From: JAKJEP01 sp964580995
GTDB taxonomy: Bacteria; Planctomycetota; Phycisphaerae; Sedimentisphaerales; SM23-30
Direction: 5' to 3'
DNA: 30,237 nt
Assembly (NCBI GenBank): GCA_964580995.1
Contig: CAZOMV010000074.1
Coordinates: 1 to 30,237 of the forward strand
Below the pieces are notes generated by a model. The model ran no database searches, was not told the DNA's origin, and saw only the letters and a program-made list of their open reading frames with translations. The translations under genes were made by a program, and so were the position numbers. Below, piece by piece: positions 1-9,920 of this stretch (positions within the stretch are counted from its first letter, which is position 1; the number at the start of each line of letters is the position of its first letter).

Positions 1-53
1 GGAACTACACCATCAAACCCCACTATCGGTAGCGGTTATTTATTTACAGACCC

Positions 54-302
54 TTAGATTTGTGTATAGTTGAGGATTTCTCGAATGTAGGCAGGACACA
101 GGGGCGGAGAATCCCGCCCTCTCCGGTTTTTGTTTTTCGCCGGAATTACGTCTATAAGCTTTTGCATTTCAGGCACTTGCGTATTCTTTACTATTTTTGA
201 CTGGGCCGTTGTCCTAAAGTTGCCCTTATTTGAGGTAGGTACAAATTCCACATTATGCGATTCAGCAAGTTCCAATAGGTGATTAATACCTTGCTTACAC
301 AT
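54..302 (-). CDS. possible small hypothetical protein downstream of GH36
   Basis: An 82-codon open frame starts at an ATG 15 bp after the GH36 stop codon and runs in the same direction. I do not recognise the protein. It is polar and rich in Lys, Asn and Arg, with no signal peptide or membrane segment. No Shine-Dalgarno-like sequence precedes the ATG. A GC-rich hairpin (GGGCGG/CCGCCC, positions 102-119) lies inside the frame. It could be a short real gene read with the operon, a remnant, or chance. Confidence 0.25.
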   Translation of the reverse strand: MCKQGINHLLELAESHNVEFVPTSNKGNFRTTAQSKIVKNTQVPEMQKLIDVIPAKNKNRRGRDSPPLCPAYIREILNYTQI

Positions 303-317
303 TATGTATGGATTTCA

Positions 318-2834
318 TTATTGTTCTGCAGCACCTTCTGGGACTTCCCTTTTATATAGATATACGGCGGCGCTGGGTCGCAGCGGGGCTACAATCAGCA
401 ATCCCTCTTGCATTAATTGGAGACCTCCGATCTGTTCTGATTTTCCGGTATCCAGATTGGTGACTGTGTACGGAGCTTCGGGTTCCAGACCGCGCAGCGG
501 CATGCGGCCCGATTCATACATGCTCTCCGCCCGGCGAAAGGCCTGCACCATTCCTTCTCCCTGCTCGGGCCGATCGAATTGCCATCCCAGCCACAGGGTA
601 TTGTCCAGATTGTAGGCGGTCAAAGGATAATAATCACCCAACATATAGCCGCTGATTTTGCGCCATTGTGCAACTTTACGGAAATAATCGGTCCATTCGA
701 GTCCTTCCCGGCGCGGCTGCTCTCGACCAATACTCAGCCAGGGGCACCAATGACTGCGCACCACGTAATCACTATTATCCATAACGCCGGTGCCGTTGTA
801 GGGCATCCATAAAGACATCCCGTAATTGTGCCCCTGAGTACCGACCGGCTCGAAACGGTAATCGCTGCGCAGCAAAGGTACCGCCCGGCGCAGAGTCTCG
901 ATATCGTTGCGCCGGCCGCCGCTGGCACAACTGTCGATGGGCATATCGGGATGGCGCCGCTGCAGTTCATCCCAATACGCCAGGTATCCTTCGATATGCC
1001 GGATTTCGGTTATCCCCTGCCGATCCGGTGCATCATTGACTCTCCAATACCCCAGCGGGTCCATGTTGAAATCCTGGCGGTAAAGGTCAATCCCTTCTTT
1101 GGTGATGATGGTGTCCACGTGCTCAATAAGCCATGCTAACGCCTCCGGGTTGCCCAGGTTCAGCAGGCCGCCGTTTTTGCCGCCCAGGACCCACTCCGGA
1201 TGATTTTCAGCCAGCCAGGAACCGGCTGTGACCCGTTCCGGCTCGAACCAGACCACCAGTTTTATACCGTTAGAGTGGACGTAATCGGAAACTTCTTTGA
1301 GTCCCTTCGGATAACGCTGCGGATCGGGCTGCCAGGTGCCGACATTCCACCAGCCGTCACCACAGGGGTACCAGCCGGCATCGATCCACCAGTAGTCCAG
1401 CTTTACCCTCGCTTTTACATAAACGATGGCATTCTGAATCTCGTCAGCGGCGGTGCTTTTCATGCCGGGATAAAAATCACTGGTACATATCATGTATCCC
1501 GGCGGCATCGGTTTTCCTCCGGGGTGCGGGGTGTTATAAGCCAGCATCCAGCGCCGCCAGAGATTTTGCGAATCGATATAGTCGCCTTTCCAGAACTGGA
1601 CCACGACCAGGGGTGCCCGGACTTCTTCGCCCGGATGGAGCAGAAAATGCGTCAGTTCCTGACCGCCCCGCACGTGCAGGCCGGTTCCTTCATCGTGATT
1701 GAATTCCGCGGCCCACTGGCCCGGCCAGCCGATGACGACGATCACGCCCTGATCCGGCCACTGAATATTGAAGTAGGGCAGATTGCTGTTGGTGGAACGG
1801 CCGCCGGCGGTCGTGATCCGCTGGGTTGAACTGGCTGGCAGCGGCGTTTCGAAAGGCTGATAATCCTGCGGTGTGCAGGGGCTTCCGGTGTTATGGTGGA
1901 GAAGAAACTCTCCGTTTTTCGAGCGATAAAACCAGGTATCGATCGCCTGAATCCCGGACAGGACGGGGGTGTCTTTCGTGCCGGTGTTTTGGAAATACAC
2001 GGTCCATTCCAGGGTAGGAAAGTCATGATATTCCACTGCCTGGCAGCGGACCACCAGGCCGGTCTTCGGATCGGTGTAAGTCAGCGTATGGCTGGTTCGC
2101 TGATCATCCAGGCGGCCGCTGTGACGCTTGACATCCCATTCTTTCAGCAACTGCGCCGATGGCTGGCCGTCATAAACAAACGAAAAAGGCGGTTCTGCCG
2201 TGGGGGCCGGCACTTCCCGATCGATGATGGGCAAATCGCCCAGCCATACGATCTCTCCATTTTCCAGAACCACCTTCGCTTCCGCCCAGTCGGACTGATC
2301 GCAGGCAATCCCGTCACCGGCGTCACCGACCTCCAGAATGAATTCGCCGGCTCCCTTCAGATCCACGTTGATTGGCACACCGGCCATACCCTCGCGCATC
2401 ACTTCTGACCGAAACGACACCTTGTCGCCGATGTTTACCGCAAACACTACACTACCCTTGCCGTCAGCCGTCTGGGGATTCGAATCGACACCGATGATGG
2501 CCGAAAAAGTCTTACCGCCGCCCGGCAGCCGGACAATGACTTTGCTTACCGCATGACAGTAGAGACCGCGGGTATAGGTTTTCCCGGCTATGGTCAGGGG
2601 CCTGCCTTCGCCGCGAGTGTTCTGAAGCACGGCATCGTGATTGGCTATAACAATCAGGCCGGGCTGAACCGCCCCGGTCTCAACCGTTCCTTCAAATTTC
2701 GCTTTCATCCAGCGCTGGGCCTCCGCCAAAGCTTCGGGCTTGACCTTCACGGCAAACAGATTGCCGGACATAACGATTCCCAACAAAACCGATACAAGTA
2801 AACCAATCAGCAGACTTTGATTACGCCATTTCAT
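318..2834 (-). CDS. secreted NPCBM-GH36 alpha-galactosidase-like glycoside hydrolase
   Basis: Likely a retaining alpha-galactosidase or alpha-N-acetylgalactosaminidase of clan GH-D, exported to act on galactosidic glycans. Residues are numbered from the longer TTG-initiated reading at 2873 (851 aa). I chose the ATG at 2834 (residue 14) because an AAGGA ribosome site precedes it and a signal peptide begins there (MKWRNQ, then a hydrophobic stretch). An NPCBM sugar-binding domain spans about 45-210, a GH36 N-terminal beta-sandwich about 225-440, the (beta/alpha)8 barrel about 455-740, and a C-terminal beta domain follows. The barrel motif DYWWIDAGWYP is at 493-503. The probable nucleophile is Asp601 in YRQDFN. 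SCASGGRRND lies at 648-657 and the probable acid/base is Asp671 in RSDY. It is 74 bp downstream of the GH2 gene and probably co-transcribed. Family assignment is strong; exact sugar specificity is not known. Confidence 0.93.
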   Translation of the reverse strand: MKWRNQSLLIGLLVSVLLGIVMSGNLFAVKVKPEALAEAQRWMKAKFEGTVETGAVQPGLIVIANHDAVLQNTRGEGRPLTIAGKTYTRGLYCHAVSKVIVRLPGGGKTFSAIIGVDSNPQTADGKGSVVFAVNIGDKVSFRSEVMREGMAGVPINVDLKGAGEFILEVGDAGDGIACDQSDWAEAKVVLENGEIVWLGDLPIIDREVPAPTAEPPFSFVYDGQPSAQLLKEWDVKRHSGRLDDQRTSHTLTYTDPKTGLVVRCQAVEYHDFPTLEWTVYFQNTGTKDTPVLSGIQAIDTWFYRSKNGEFLLHHNTGSPCTPQDYQPFETPLPASSTQRITTAGGRSTNSNLPYFNIQWPDQGVIVVIGWPGQWAAEFNHDEGTGLHVRGGQELTHFLLHPGEEVRAPLVVVQFWKGDYIDSQNLWRRWMLAYNTPHPGGKPMPPGYMICTSDFYPGMKSTAADEIQNAIVYVKARVKLDYWWIDAGWYPCGDGWWNVGTWQPDPQRYPKGLKEVSDYVHSNGIKLVVWFEPERVTAGSWLAENHPEWVLGGKNGGLLNLGNPEALAWLIEHVDTIITKEGIDLYRQDFNMDPLGYWRVNDAPDRQGITEIRHIEGYLAYWDELQRRHPDMPIDSCASGGRRNDIETLRRAVPLLRSDYRFEPVGTQGHNYGMSLWMPYNGTGVMDNSDYVVRSHWCPWLSIGREQPRREGLEWTDYFRKVAQWRKISGYMLGDYYPLTAYNLDNTLWLGWQFDRPEQGEGMVQAFRRAESMYESGRMPLRGLEPEAPYTVTNLDTGKSEQIGGLQLMQEGLLIVAPLRPSAAVYLYKREVPEGAAEQ

Positions 2835-2908
2835 GATAGTTTTCCTTTTCAAGCCGGAATTGCTCATTTTCAAACAATGCTATTATCGCAACGGAAATAG
2901 GATCTCCA

Positions 2909-5900
2909 TCAATAGCCCATAGCCTTGAGCTGTTCCTCAAAATCACCGGGCAGATCCGCCGGCGGCTGGGTAGTATCGTGTGCGGCATAACGCAGCATAT
3001 TCCGCAGCATTCGTTCGGCTACCGGATCCTTGCCGAGGTTTTGGCGAATCCGGAAGGTGTTAAGTATAAAACGCCCGCTGGCGAGCGAGTACACCGATAT
3101 GGTAAGGCCGGAGCTGTATCCGCAACTGGTATAGATCGAACCGGCCACCGCCTCGGCTGGAACATCCTGTCCCGCCCAGGCAACATTTGGAGCTGCACCC
3201 CAGACGCCTTCCGGCCAGCCGGCCGGAATCACTTCCCGGTAAAATGCATGTTCCAGGACACAGCCGGCAGGCAGGCCATCGAAAATCGGATGGTTCTTTG
3301 CCCAATCATCCTTATGGTAGAGCCAGGTGGATAGTCCTATCAGTGCGCCCTTGTTAACCAAAGGCAGCCAGCCGACCGCATTGTCGGCCTTCTTAAAGAC
3401 CTCGGGCGACAGGAATACCACATGAGAGCCTCGCGCGATGTGGCGGGCCAATTCGCGGAAGGCCTCGGCTTCGCCGGGGGCCGCACGGTTGCCTGCGAGA
3501 ATAACTTCCCTGGCGTTTTGCACTGCCGGCATGAACGGGCGAGTCTTGATGCCGGCGGCACTGAGCCATTTGGCCAGATCCGCATCGTCACCCCAGAGAA
3601 CTACCTCCGTTTCAACTCCCGGCATTTCCGCCGGACCAGCCACGTAGAACTCGATATCCCCGCCGTAAGCGGCTGCGCCTTTCTCGAAGGTGGCCAGGAA
3701 CTGGTATTTTCCCGACGGCCCGTCGATCATGACGTCTTCGGCAAACACGGGCATCGCAAACTTCGGTTCCGGATTTCCTTTGGGATCGGGGATGCTGACG
3801 GTAATCGTCCGGTCAAACACACATACGCCGCGCGGACCAACCACTTGCAGCCGCGCGGGATAATCGCCGGCAGCAAGCATGTCTTCATTGGCCAGGACTG
3901 CTTCCAGGCGAGCCTTTTGGCCGCGATACATATGCATCGGCTCGGCGAACAGGCACCAGCGCAGCGGAGCAAAGGCATCGAACATGGCATCGACCACGCC
4001 CGGCTTCAACTCGCGGAAAATGTTGGCAGTCAGACCTTCGCCGCTTAAGCCCTGGTCCTGGGTGCCGGTGACGCTATAGCCGACCACGTTGGGATTCGCC
4101 CGAATGGCACTGGTGCCGAGCCGACGCAGCGGCGCCATCCACGCCACGCACTGGTGGAAATAGTTTTCGGGATTGGCGAAGGCCTCGGCCATTTTCCAGC
4201 GGTCCCAGTCGGCCATAAACTGATCATACATCTGACGATAGATAACCGCGTCTTCGCAGGCGGTTTGGCTTATTTGTTCGTAGTGGCGGGTGAGCCGGGC
4301 AACGTCCACAGCGCTGCCCATGCCGTATTCGGAAATGAACAGCGGTTTGGCGCCGCCGCTGACAGTACGGAGGGTATTGATGACGGAAGCATAATGCGGA
4401 ATTTGCTGATACGGATGCTGATCGGCCAGCAGTCCCTGCCATTCATTGACACCCGGGTTGGCGATGGTGTTCTCGGAGCCGTCCCAGTTGCCGCTGCTGA
4501 GCAACACGATCCGGGTATCGTCCAACCGGCGAACCAGCGGCAGGGCCGCAACCGCCTGGTCTACAACCGGACCTTTGGGAGTCTCATTCAGAAGGCCCCA
4601 CAATACCACGCTCGGATGGTTCCGGTCGCGTCTGACCATCGCCAGGGTAGTACGATCAAACCGCTCGGGCATTTTAGGCGAGTTTTCCATGAACCAACTG
4701 GCATAGTTCTCCTGATACACCATCAGGCCAATCTCGTCGCACAGGTCGATCTGGCTGCGCGACATCAGGCCGTTGAACGACCGGATCATGTTCATTCCCA
4801 TCACCTTGCAGTTCAGCAGGTCTTTGCGCGGCAGGTCGGGATCCAGGGCGACATTCACGCCCACTGGCGTTTCATAGCCGGTATGGGAACACTTCACAAA
4901 CAGCCGTTTGCCATTGAGGCGAAAATAACCGTTATCGAGCCGGAAATCGCGGAATCCGCAGCGGGTTGTGCATTCGTCGAACGAAGCGGAGGTATCCGCG
5001 CTGACACGGACCGCTACCCGGTACATATACGGATCATTCAACTGCCAAAGCCGGGGATTCTCTACTTTTAATTCCGTTTCCACCAGGGTATCGCCAACCG
5101 GAAGTTCCCGCTCCAACTGCACGGTATTGAGAGTCTGGCCGCCGGCGGCGGGGGCGACGTCAAGGGTGATATGGCCGGTAATGGCTTTTTGGCCGGCGTT
5201 GCGCAAATTGGCCTGCACCCGGATAATACCTGTTTGGGGATCGGCGCGCACGAAAAGGTCCTCCACTCGTACAGCCGGCGTGGCGATCCACTCCACCGAA
5301 TCAGTAATCCCGCCCCAGTTCGGACCACGACCCGGTGCCCAGGGAATGGTCTTGGCCGTATGCGGCGTTTCCTGTAACGTGATGCCGTCGATGGGTTCGT
5401 TGGTGGGATTCAGCACCCGCACCGCCAGGCGATTGGCCAGACCGGGCTTGACGGCGTCGGTTACATCCAGCACAAACGGCTCACAGGCCCCTTCATGCCC
5501 GCCTACCGGGATATTATTGAGCCATACCTCAGCTAAATAATCGACACTCCAGAACCGCAGCAGATATCGGCCGCCGGGATGCGGATTCGCCTCAGGCGTG
5601 AAATCCAGCCAATACCACACCAGGCCGTGATAGGCGGGAAAGACCTCCTGCAGGATGCCGGGCACGCGAATGGGCTGGGCCTCGGCGGCAGGCTTTTCCC
5701 ACCATTTTTCTGCACGCCCGGCATTTTTCGGATCGGTGGCCGCCAGCCAGCGTGCCCCATCCAGCGAAACCATCGTGGATGACTTCCGCTCGGCCGGCGC
5801 CCCGGCTGTCGCCGATTTGTCGGCGGCATAGACAGGGATGGAAATCACAAGAGCGGCTATAACCAAAAAAAACAGACGAATAAACGAAATCAGACATGCT

Positions 5901-5917
5901 TTGGTGGATCGAACCAT
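2909..5917 (-). CDS. secreted glycoside hydrolase family 2 (beta-galactosidase/glucuronidase/mannosidase-like)
   Basis: A 1002-residue exported GH2 enzyme. A signal peptide covers about residues 1-32 (FFLVIAALVISIPVYA). A jelly-roll sugar-binding domain (about 80-215) carries the Gly-Arg-Tyr-Leu-Leu-Arg-Phe and LAEVWLNN signatures. An immunoglobulin-like domain (about 220-325) leads to the TIM barrel starting at GYFRLNGKRLF. The probable acid/base is Glu445 in WGLLNE after NHPSVVLWG, and the probable nucleophile is Glu530 in FISEYG, so both catalytic glutamates are present. The last ~190 residues (from about 785) resemble the flavodoxin/ThuA-like domain often appended to planctomycete GH2 enzymes, an inference from fold-like patterns. 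The start ATG has an AGGAGG site 8 bp upstream. The gene lies between the CotH and GH36 genes, with its own possible promoter. The sugar it cleaves cannot be told from sequence. Confidence 0.92.
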   Translation of the reverse strand: MVRSTKACLISFIRLFFLVIAALVISIPVYAADKSATAGAPAERKSSTMVSLDGARWLAATDPKNAGRAEKWWEKPAAEAQPIRVPGILQEVFPAYHGLVWYWLDFTPEANPHPGGRYLLRFWSVDYLAEVWLNNIPVGGHEGACEPFVLDVTDAVKPGLANRLAVRVLNPTNEPIDGITLQETPHTAKTIPWAPGRGPNWGGITDSVEWIATPAVRVEDLFVRADPQTGIIRVQANLRNAGQKAITGHITLDVAPAAGGQTLNTVQLERELPVGDTLVETELKVENPRLWQLNDPYMYRVAVRVSADTSASFDECTTRCGFRDFRLDNGYFRLNGKRLFVKCSHTGYETPVGVNVALDPDLPRKDLLNCKVMGMNMIRSFNGLMSRSQIDLCDEIGLMVYQENYASWFMENSPKMPERFDRTTLAMVRRDRNHPSVVLWGLLNETPKGPVVDQAVAALPLVRRLDDTRIVLLSSGNWDGSENTIANPGVNEWQGLLADQHPYQQIPHYASVINTLRTVSGGAKPLFISEYGMGSAVDVARLTRHYEQISQTACEDAVIYRQMYDQFMADWDRWKMAEAFANPENYFHQCVAWMAPLRRLGTSAIRANPNVVGYSVTGTQDQGLSGEGLTANIFRELKPGVVDAMFDAFAPLRWCLFAEPMHMYRGQKARLEAVLANEDMLAAGDYPARLQVVGPRGVCVFDRTITVSIPDPKGNPEPKFAMPVFAEDVMIDGPSGKYQFLATFEKGAAAYGGDIEFYVAGPAEMPGVETEVVLWGDDADLAKWLSAAGIKTRPFMPAVQNAREVILAGNRAAPGEAEAFRELARHIARGSHVVFLSPEVFKKADNAVGWLPLVNKGALIGLSTWLYHKDDWAKNHPIFDGLPAGCVLEHAFYREVIPAGWPEGVWGAAPNVAWAGQDVPAEAVAGSIYTSCGYSSGLTISVYSLASGRFILNTFRIRQNLGKDPVAERMLRNMLRYAAHDTTQPPADLPGDFEEQLKAMGY

Positions 5918-5958
5918 AGTTTGGCCTCCTGATAAATGGGGTTTCCTTTCGCCAGCAT

Positions 5959-5986
5959 ACTATATGTGACACTATAACATTAACAA
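5959..5986 (-). promoter_or_regulatory. candidate sigma70-like promoter for GH2-GH36
   Basis: On the minus strand TTGTTA (5981-5986) and TATAGT (5959-5964) are separated by 16 bp in an AT-rich gap upstream of the GH2 start. This would allow the two glycosidase genes to be transcribed separately from the upstream genes. It is a pattern match only. Confidence 0.45.
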
Positions 5987-6037
5987 GGTTAAAGGTAATT
6001 TACTATTTTATGCTATATTCATTTTTTGGGTCTGGAT

Positions 6038-9000
6038 TTACCAGTTCGGCTCAAAATTCGGATCGCTCGGATCATTGGTAGAGAGCCATTGGTTCACCAG
6101 ATACAGCAAATCATCAAAGTTCACAGTACAGTCTCGATTAAAATCGGCGGGCATATACACGAATCCTGCCCCGCCGCAGATCAAATAGGGTTCTGAAATC
6201 GATATGACCGCTTCCACACCCACCTGATTACCGCCCGGATAAACACCGGCAATACCCCAACTGCCCACATCAATCGTTTCACCCGCTGCCAAGGCTATCG
6301 CATCGGAAAAACTGGCAACCGCCGAAGCGGGCGGAGTCCCAAACTCGGCAAAACCGGAGACCTGATACGTAAACACTTCGGAACCATTGATAGACACGAA
6401 AACACCGCTGGCGTTGCCATTCATGGCCCGGTTTTCCCAGGCAGCCGCAATCTCATACGTTCCGGCAATCGGCGCGGTAAATCGGACCGCCGCCCGATCC
6501 GCATAGTGAGCACCCCAGTTATACGGCACCATCACGCACATCTGGTACGGCCGCCAACTGCAGCCGGGACCCCAGTTACTCATGGAAAAGGTATTCCCCG
6601 TAATATTCTTGTTGACATTGGAATGGGTATCCGGAGTAGTGGGCGTTTGCCAGTTAATCAGGATATCCTGATATCCGGCGGGAGTATCATACAGGACCCA
6701 TGCCCCGCTGCCGTCACCATTTTCATAACGGCCGTAAGACCAGACGCCGTTGGGATTGCCGGCCTGGGAAAATTCCGCGGCGGCATCCCATAGCTGGAGG
6801 CCCGGCTGGGAATTCTCTGCCAGCCAATCGGAGGTCATAAGAGCATAATCTTGCAAATCGACGTGGCAGTCGGTATTGATATCCTCGATCAAGCCATACC
6901 CTTCTTCCCAGATTTCCGTACAACTTTTTAGATTTTCGATGACGCGGTTGGTTTCCCCAGGCGTTGGGGATTGCATGAAGCCCCAGTTCCGGACACCGTC
7001 GGGATACCGGCCGTAGGAGATATCCGTTGTCTGCATACCAAAGGTAATAACGCTGAGCGGCAGGTTGCCGTTAGCATAGGAGTCAAAAAGACCGATGGCT
7101 TCGCCGCCTTGGCTGAGCTGGAAGTTTGCATGAGTCGGCCCCTGGGAACCGTCCTCATCAGCCCAGAAAAGCAGATGCTCACCGGGATCGATAGTAATCC
7201 CCGCGGGGATTACATATTTATTCGGATCGTTCAAGTCGTCGGTCAGGAATTTGCCCGCCAGATCGACGGTGGTAGTTCCCTTGTTGTACAGTTCGATCCA
7301 GTCGGGAAACTCGTTCGGTTCATCTGGGTCCTCGATAGTGGAATAATTGTCAGCCATGAATTCATTAATCACAACAATGGGATCGACGATAAAGCTGGCC
7401 TCATTCATGGCGGACCAGGTGGAACCATTCAGATACCGGGCTTTTATCGTAAGAGTGCTGGTTAGGGCCACAGGATCGGTATAAGGAGTTCCAACCGCCT
7501 CGCCGGTATAAGCCTGCCGCGGATCGCTGCCGTCCAGGGTATAGTAGATGGTGCCGGATTTGCCGGCCGGCAGCATCATGGTCAGCATAAATCCACTGTC
7601 AACTTCACCGCCGTCCCGGTTGAAGAGAACAGGTGAGTACGAAAACTGAGAATCAATCCAGTCCAGGCGGGCGACCAGCCAGGCTTCCATCGCATCGATT
7701 TCCTGCTGATAGGTGGAGTAGGCGTACTCGTTTCCCAGGCCATTTAACTTTAATTTGATTCCCAGGACGGGCCAGCGCTGGTAATTGCGAATCTGGGCTT
7801 CTTCCAGAAACGCCGCCCAGTACTCAATATCATCCAGGAGTTTGCCGGTACGGAAGGTATGTTCCCGCAGGCTGAACCAGCGGTCCCACAGGGCCAATTC
7901 GTATTCGGGGTCTTGGCGTAAACGGTCAAAAATTTTCGCCACCGATTCATTACCGCGCTGCTCATAATCCCAGCCGGCCGTTAAGGCACCGCTCATAAAG
8001 TTGGCGTTGCCAAAGGCCATATCGAAGTCCCAGACAGGACCCATATTCAACTTGCCGAGCCGGTCTTTGAACATAAAGGCACTGACCACATAGGCATCCA
8101 CATTCCGCACCGTTTCCTCGAGCCAGAAGTGGTCGATGAACGAACCGACATCCAGATATTGACGATAGCCGGCGGCCGGGTCGGCAAAAGCGGAGCCGTC
8201 CAGAACTCCTTTGACGCCGTCGAGATAATTAATCAGCCAGTTTTTCTGGGTGGTGGTAGTTTCTTCCGGTTTGGGGTCCTCCAGTAAAAAAATGCCGAAA
8301 TTGCAGGAGAAATCACCGGCGCCGCTATGACAGCAGTCATGCTGAATTAGATACCCGCCGGTAATTTCCGGTTCGGAATTGTCAAATGTATCGAGTTTCC
8401 GGATATCGACACGGTTGTCATCCCGGGTGATTTTTTCCATCAGGACATAAACGCCGGCATAATCGCCGGGATAGGCGAAATCGGGGCCATAGGGATAGGT
8501 CGTCGAATAATTGATTTCCGTGACGGAATACGTGGGCACCAGGCCCAGGTTATCCATGCGGACATCGCCGCCATCGGTATTTACAAACAATTCGACCAGG
8601 CGGGTGCGCAGGGCATAGCGGCCGATTTCATTGCTCCACTGGTAGGCCAGCAGATTGCGGATGAGGGTTTTATCCGGGAAGGGACCGTAAAGAACCCAGT
8701 CCGATTCGGCGGGCAGTCCCAGGAGAGAGACATCTTTATCCTGAAAACTGTTGTTCCAGGTTTCCAGCTTATAGTTTTTTTTCGGCATATAAGCTGAACC
8801 GTGCCCTCGAATCCGAATGCCATCCATACCGGTATGATCCGCAGGGCCGCTCATGACAGCCCGGCCGGTGGCGGGATCCACATCAATAAAGGTGGCCTGA
8901 ACGAGGGTATATTCCGGAGAACCGGCCGGTGCGGTTTGCGGCCATATAATCTCCTCCCCGAAGGAATCAATCACCACAATCGGAAGATTGGAACTGAAAT

Positions 9001-9817
9001 TCTGAATATCGGTATTGATTTTGGAAAATCCTTCGGCTCGTATCTGGCTCCAGCCGACACCCGGCTCATAGACAGCCGCTTTCACCAGCGTACTGCCGGA
9101 AATCGGAATCGGGGCGGAGTAGGCAGAGGAAGAAAGAGAGGGATCCGTACCGTCGAGTGTGTAGTAAATCGTGGCGGTGGCGGATTGTCTGGTTAAGGTC
9201 AGCGAGAAACCCTCCGTAAAAATACCGCTGGTACGCAAAAAATCAGGTTCAGCGACAAAGATAATCGGATGATTGGCCGCCCCCGGCGTGTAAGGCTGGC
9301 CGGTCCCCCAACTGGTGCCGGCGTTATTATCCAGCAACGGATTTATCAGCTCCAGCGACGGACCATTGCCATCCGGTTCCGTGGGCCAGGGCGAATTGTC
9401 ATCGTAGGTCACCTCATCAATGACGGTACCGCCGACATTTTTCAAGGCAATCCGCTCCCCACTGCCGCTCAAGCCGCCGCTATAGGGTCCATAAGAGATA
9501 CCGGTATCCAAACCATAAAAGTCAATCGCTGCTTCTTGCTCGTAAAAAACCAGATACCCGCCCGCCGCGATCACCGTCCCCGCCGGCAGGGTAAACATCA
9601 CCTGGGCCGAATCCTCCAGTTGCCACCCGCTGACATTTACCGTGGTACCGCCCTGGTTGTAAATCTCCACAAATTCCCCCCCGGCATTCTCATCCGCTGG
9701 ATTGTACATGATTTCGTTGATGACCATATCGGTCTCAGCCGCTTCCGCTGGCCACGCCCATCCACCACACAGCATCACCAGCAGGATCCTTATTTGCCAT
9801 CTATGCATTTGCTGCAT
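6038..9817 (-). CDS. secreted LTD / CotH-kinase / dockerin-like multidomain protein
   Basis: A 1259-residue exported protein with no glycosidase domain. After a signal peptide (1-27) come a lamin-tail (LTD) domain (about 30-180), a chitobiase-C-type beta-sandwich (188-265, with TIYYTLDGTDP) and a CotH-like kinase domain (about 280-690). The CotH part shows GVYVLMEKITRDDNRVDI (455-472) and the active-site-like WDFD..FG (596-603). A second chitobiase-C domain (735-812, TIYYTLDGSDP) and a second LTD domain (815-955) follow. Next are an EF-hand/dockerin-like stretch (DINTDCHVDLQDY, 979-991), the ~199-residue module shared with two other proteins here (1010-1208), and a final dockerin-like tail (DFNRDCTVNFDDLLYL, 1225-1240). 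CotH kinases phosphorylate secreted proteins in Bacillus spores; its role here is unknown. A GGGAG site lies 6 bp before the ATG. It sits between the aldolase and GH2 genes, suggesting a role in extracellular assembly or adhesion. Confidence 0.88.
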   Translation of the reverse strand: MQQMHRWQIRILLVMLCGGWAWPAEAAETDMVINEIMYNPADENAGGEFVEIYNQGGTTVNVSGWQLEDSAQVMFTLPAGTVIAAGGYLVFYEQEAAIDFYGLDTGISYGPYSGGLSGSGERIALKNVGGTVIDEVTYDDNSPWPTEPDGNGPSLELINPLLDNNAGTSWGTGQPYTPGAANHPIIFVAEPDFLRTSGIFTEGFSLTLTRQSATATIYYTLDGTDPSLSSSAYSAPIPISGSTLVKAAVYEPGVGWSQIRAEGFSKINTDIQNFSSNLPIVVIDSFGEEIIWPQTAPAGSPEYTLVQATFIDVDPATGRAVMSGPADHTGMDGIRIRGHGSAYMPKKNYKLETWNNSFQDKDVSLLGLPAESDWVLYGPFPDKTLIRNLLAYQWSNEIGRYALRTRLVELFVNTDGGDVRMDNLGLVPTYSVTEINYSTTYPYGPDFAYPGDYAGVYVLMEKITRDDNRVDIRKLDTFDNSEPEITGGYLIQHDCCHSGAGDFSCNFGIFLLEDPKPEETTTTQKNWLINYLDGVKGVLDGSAFADPAAGYRQYLDVGSFIDHFWLEETVRNVDAYVVSAFMFKDRLGKLNMGPVWDFDMAFGNANFMSGALTAGWDYEQRGNESVAKIFDRLRQDPEYELALWDRWFSLREHTFRTGKLLDDIEYWAAFLEEAQIRNYQRWPVLGIKLKLNGLGNEYAYSTYQQEIDAMEAWLVARLDWIDSQFSYSPVLFNRDGGEVDSGFMLTMMLPAGKSGTIYYTLDGSDPRQAYTGEAVGTPYTDPVALTSTLTIKARYLNGSTWSAMNEASFIVDPIVVINEFMADNYSTIEDPDEPNEFPDWIELYNKGTTTVDLAGKFLTDDLNDPNKYVIPAGITIDPGEHLLFWADEDGSQGPTHANFQLSQGGEAIGLFDSYANGNLPLSVITFGMQTTDISYGRYPDGVRNWGFMQSPTPGETNRVIENLKSCTEIWEEGYGLIEDINTDCHVDLQDYALMTSDWLAENSQPGLQLWDAAAEFSQAGNPNGVWSYGRYENGDGSGAWVLYDTPAGYQDILINWQTPTTPDTHSNVNKNITGNTFSMSNWGPGCSWRPYQMCVMVPYNWGAHYADRAAVRFTAPIAGTYEIAAAWENRAMNGNASGVFVSINGSEVFTYQVSGFAEFGTPPASAVASFSDAIALAAGETIDVGSWGIAGVYPGGNQVGVEAVISISEPYLICGGAGFVYMPADFNRDCTVNFDDLLYLVNQWLSTNDPSDPNFEPNW
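6194..6790 (-). repeat. shared ~195-residue module, copy 1 (in CotH protein)
   Basis: Coding repeat starting near GNPNGVWSYGRYE and including NWGPGCSWRP, VMVPYNWGAHYADRAAVRF and WENRAMNGNASGVFV. The same block occurs at 15727-16314 and 18171-18755. The DNA is also close: all three copies carry cattcatggcccggtttt with only silent changes nearby. It looks like a beta-sandwich carbohydrate-binding-type module, but I cannot name a family. Confidence 0.85.
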
Positions 9818-9920
9818 TCTCCACTCCCACCATCCAGTTTCAAGGAATTACATGCCATATATCGTTTACGTTAAAACCGTCGCAGTCTTGTTATCATTTC
9901 TATTTTATTATATCGTTTTT

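Noticed and set aside
102..119. GGGCGG/CCGCCC hairpin as terminator of the glycanase operon
   Set aside because: On the minus strand no T-run follows it; the T-rich stretch is on the plus side, where no gene ends.
1200..1829. 209-codon open frame on the plus strand
   Set aside because: Antisense to the GH36 barrel; no recognisable protein and no ribosome site.
4154..5071. 305-codon open frame on the plus strand
   Set aside because: Antisense to the catalytic domain of the GH2 gene; no family resemblance.
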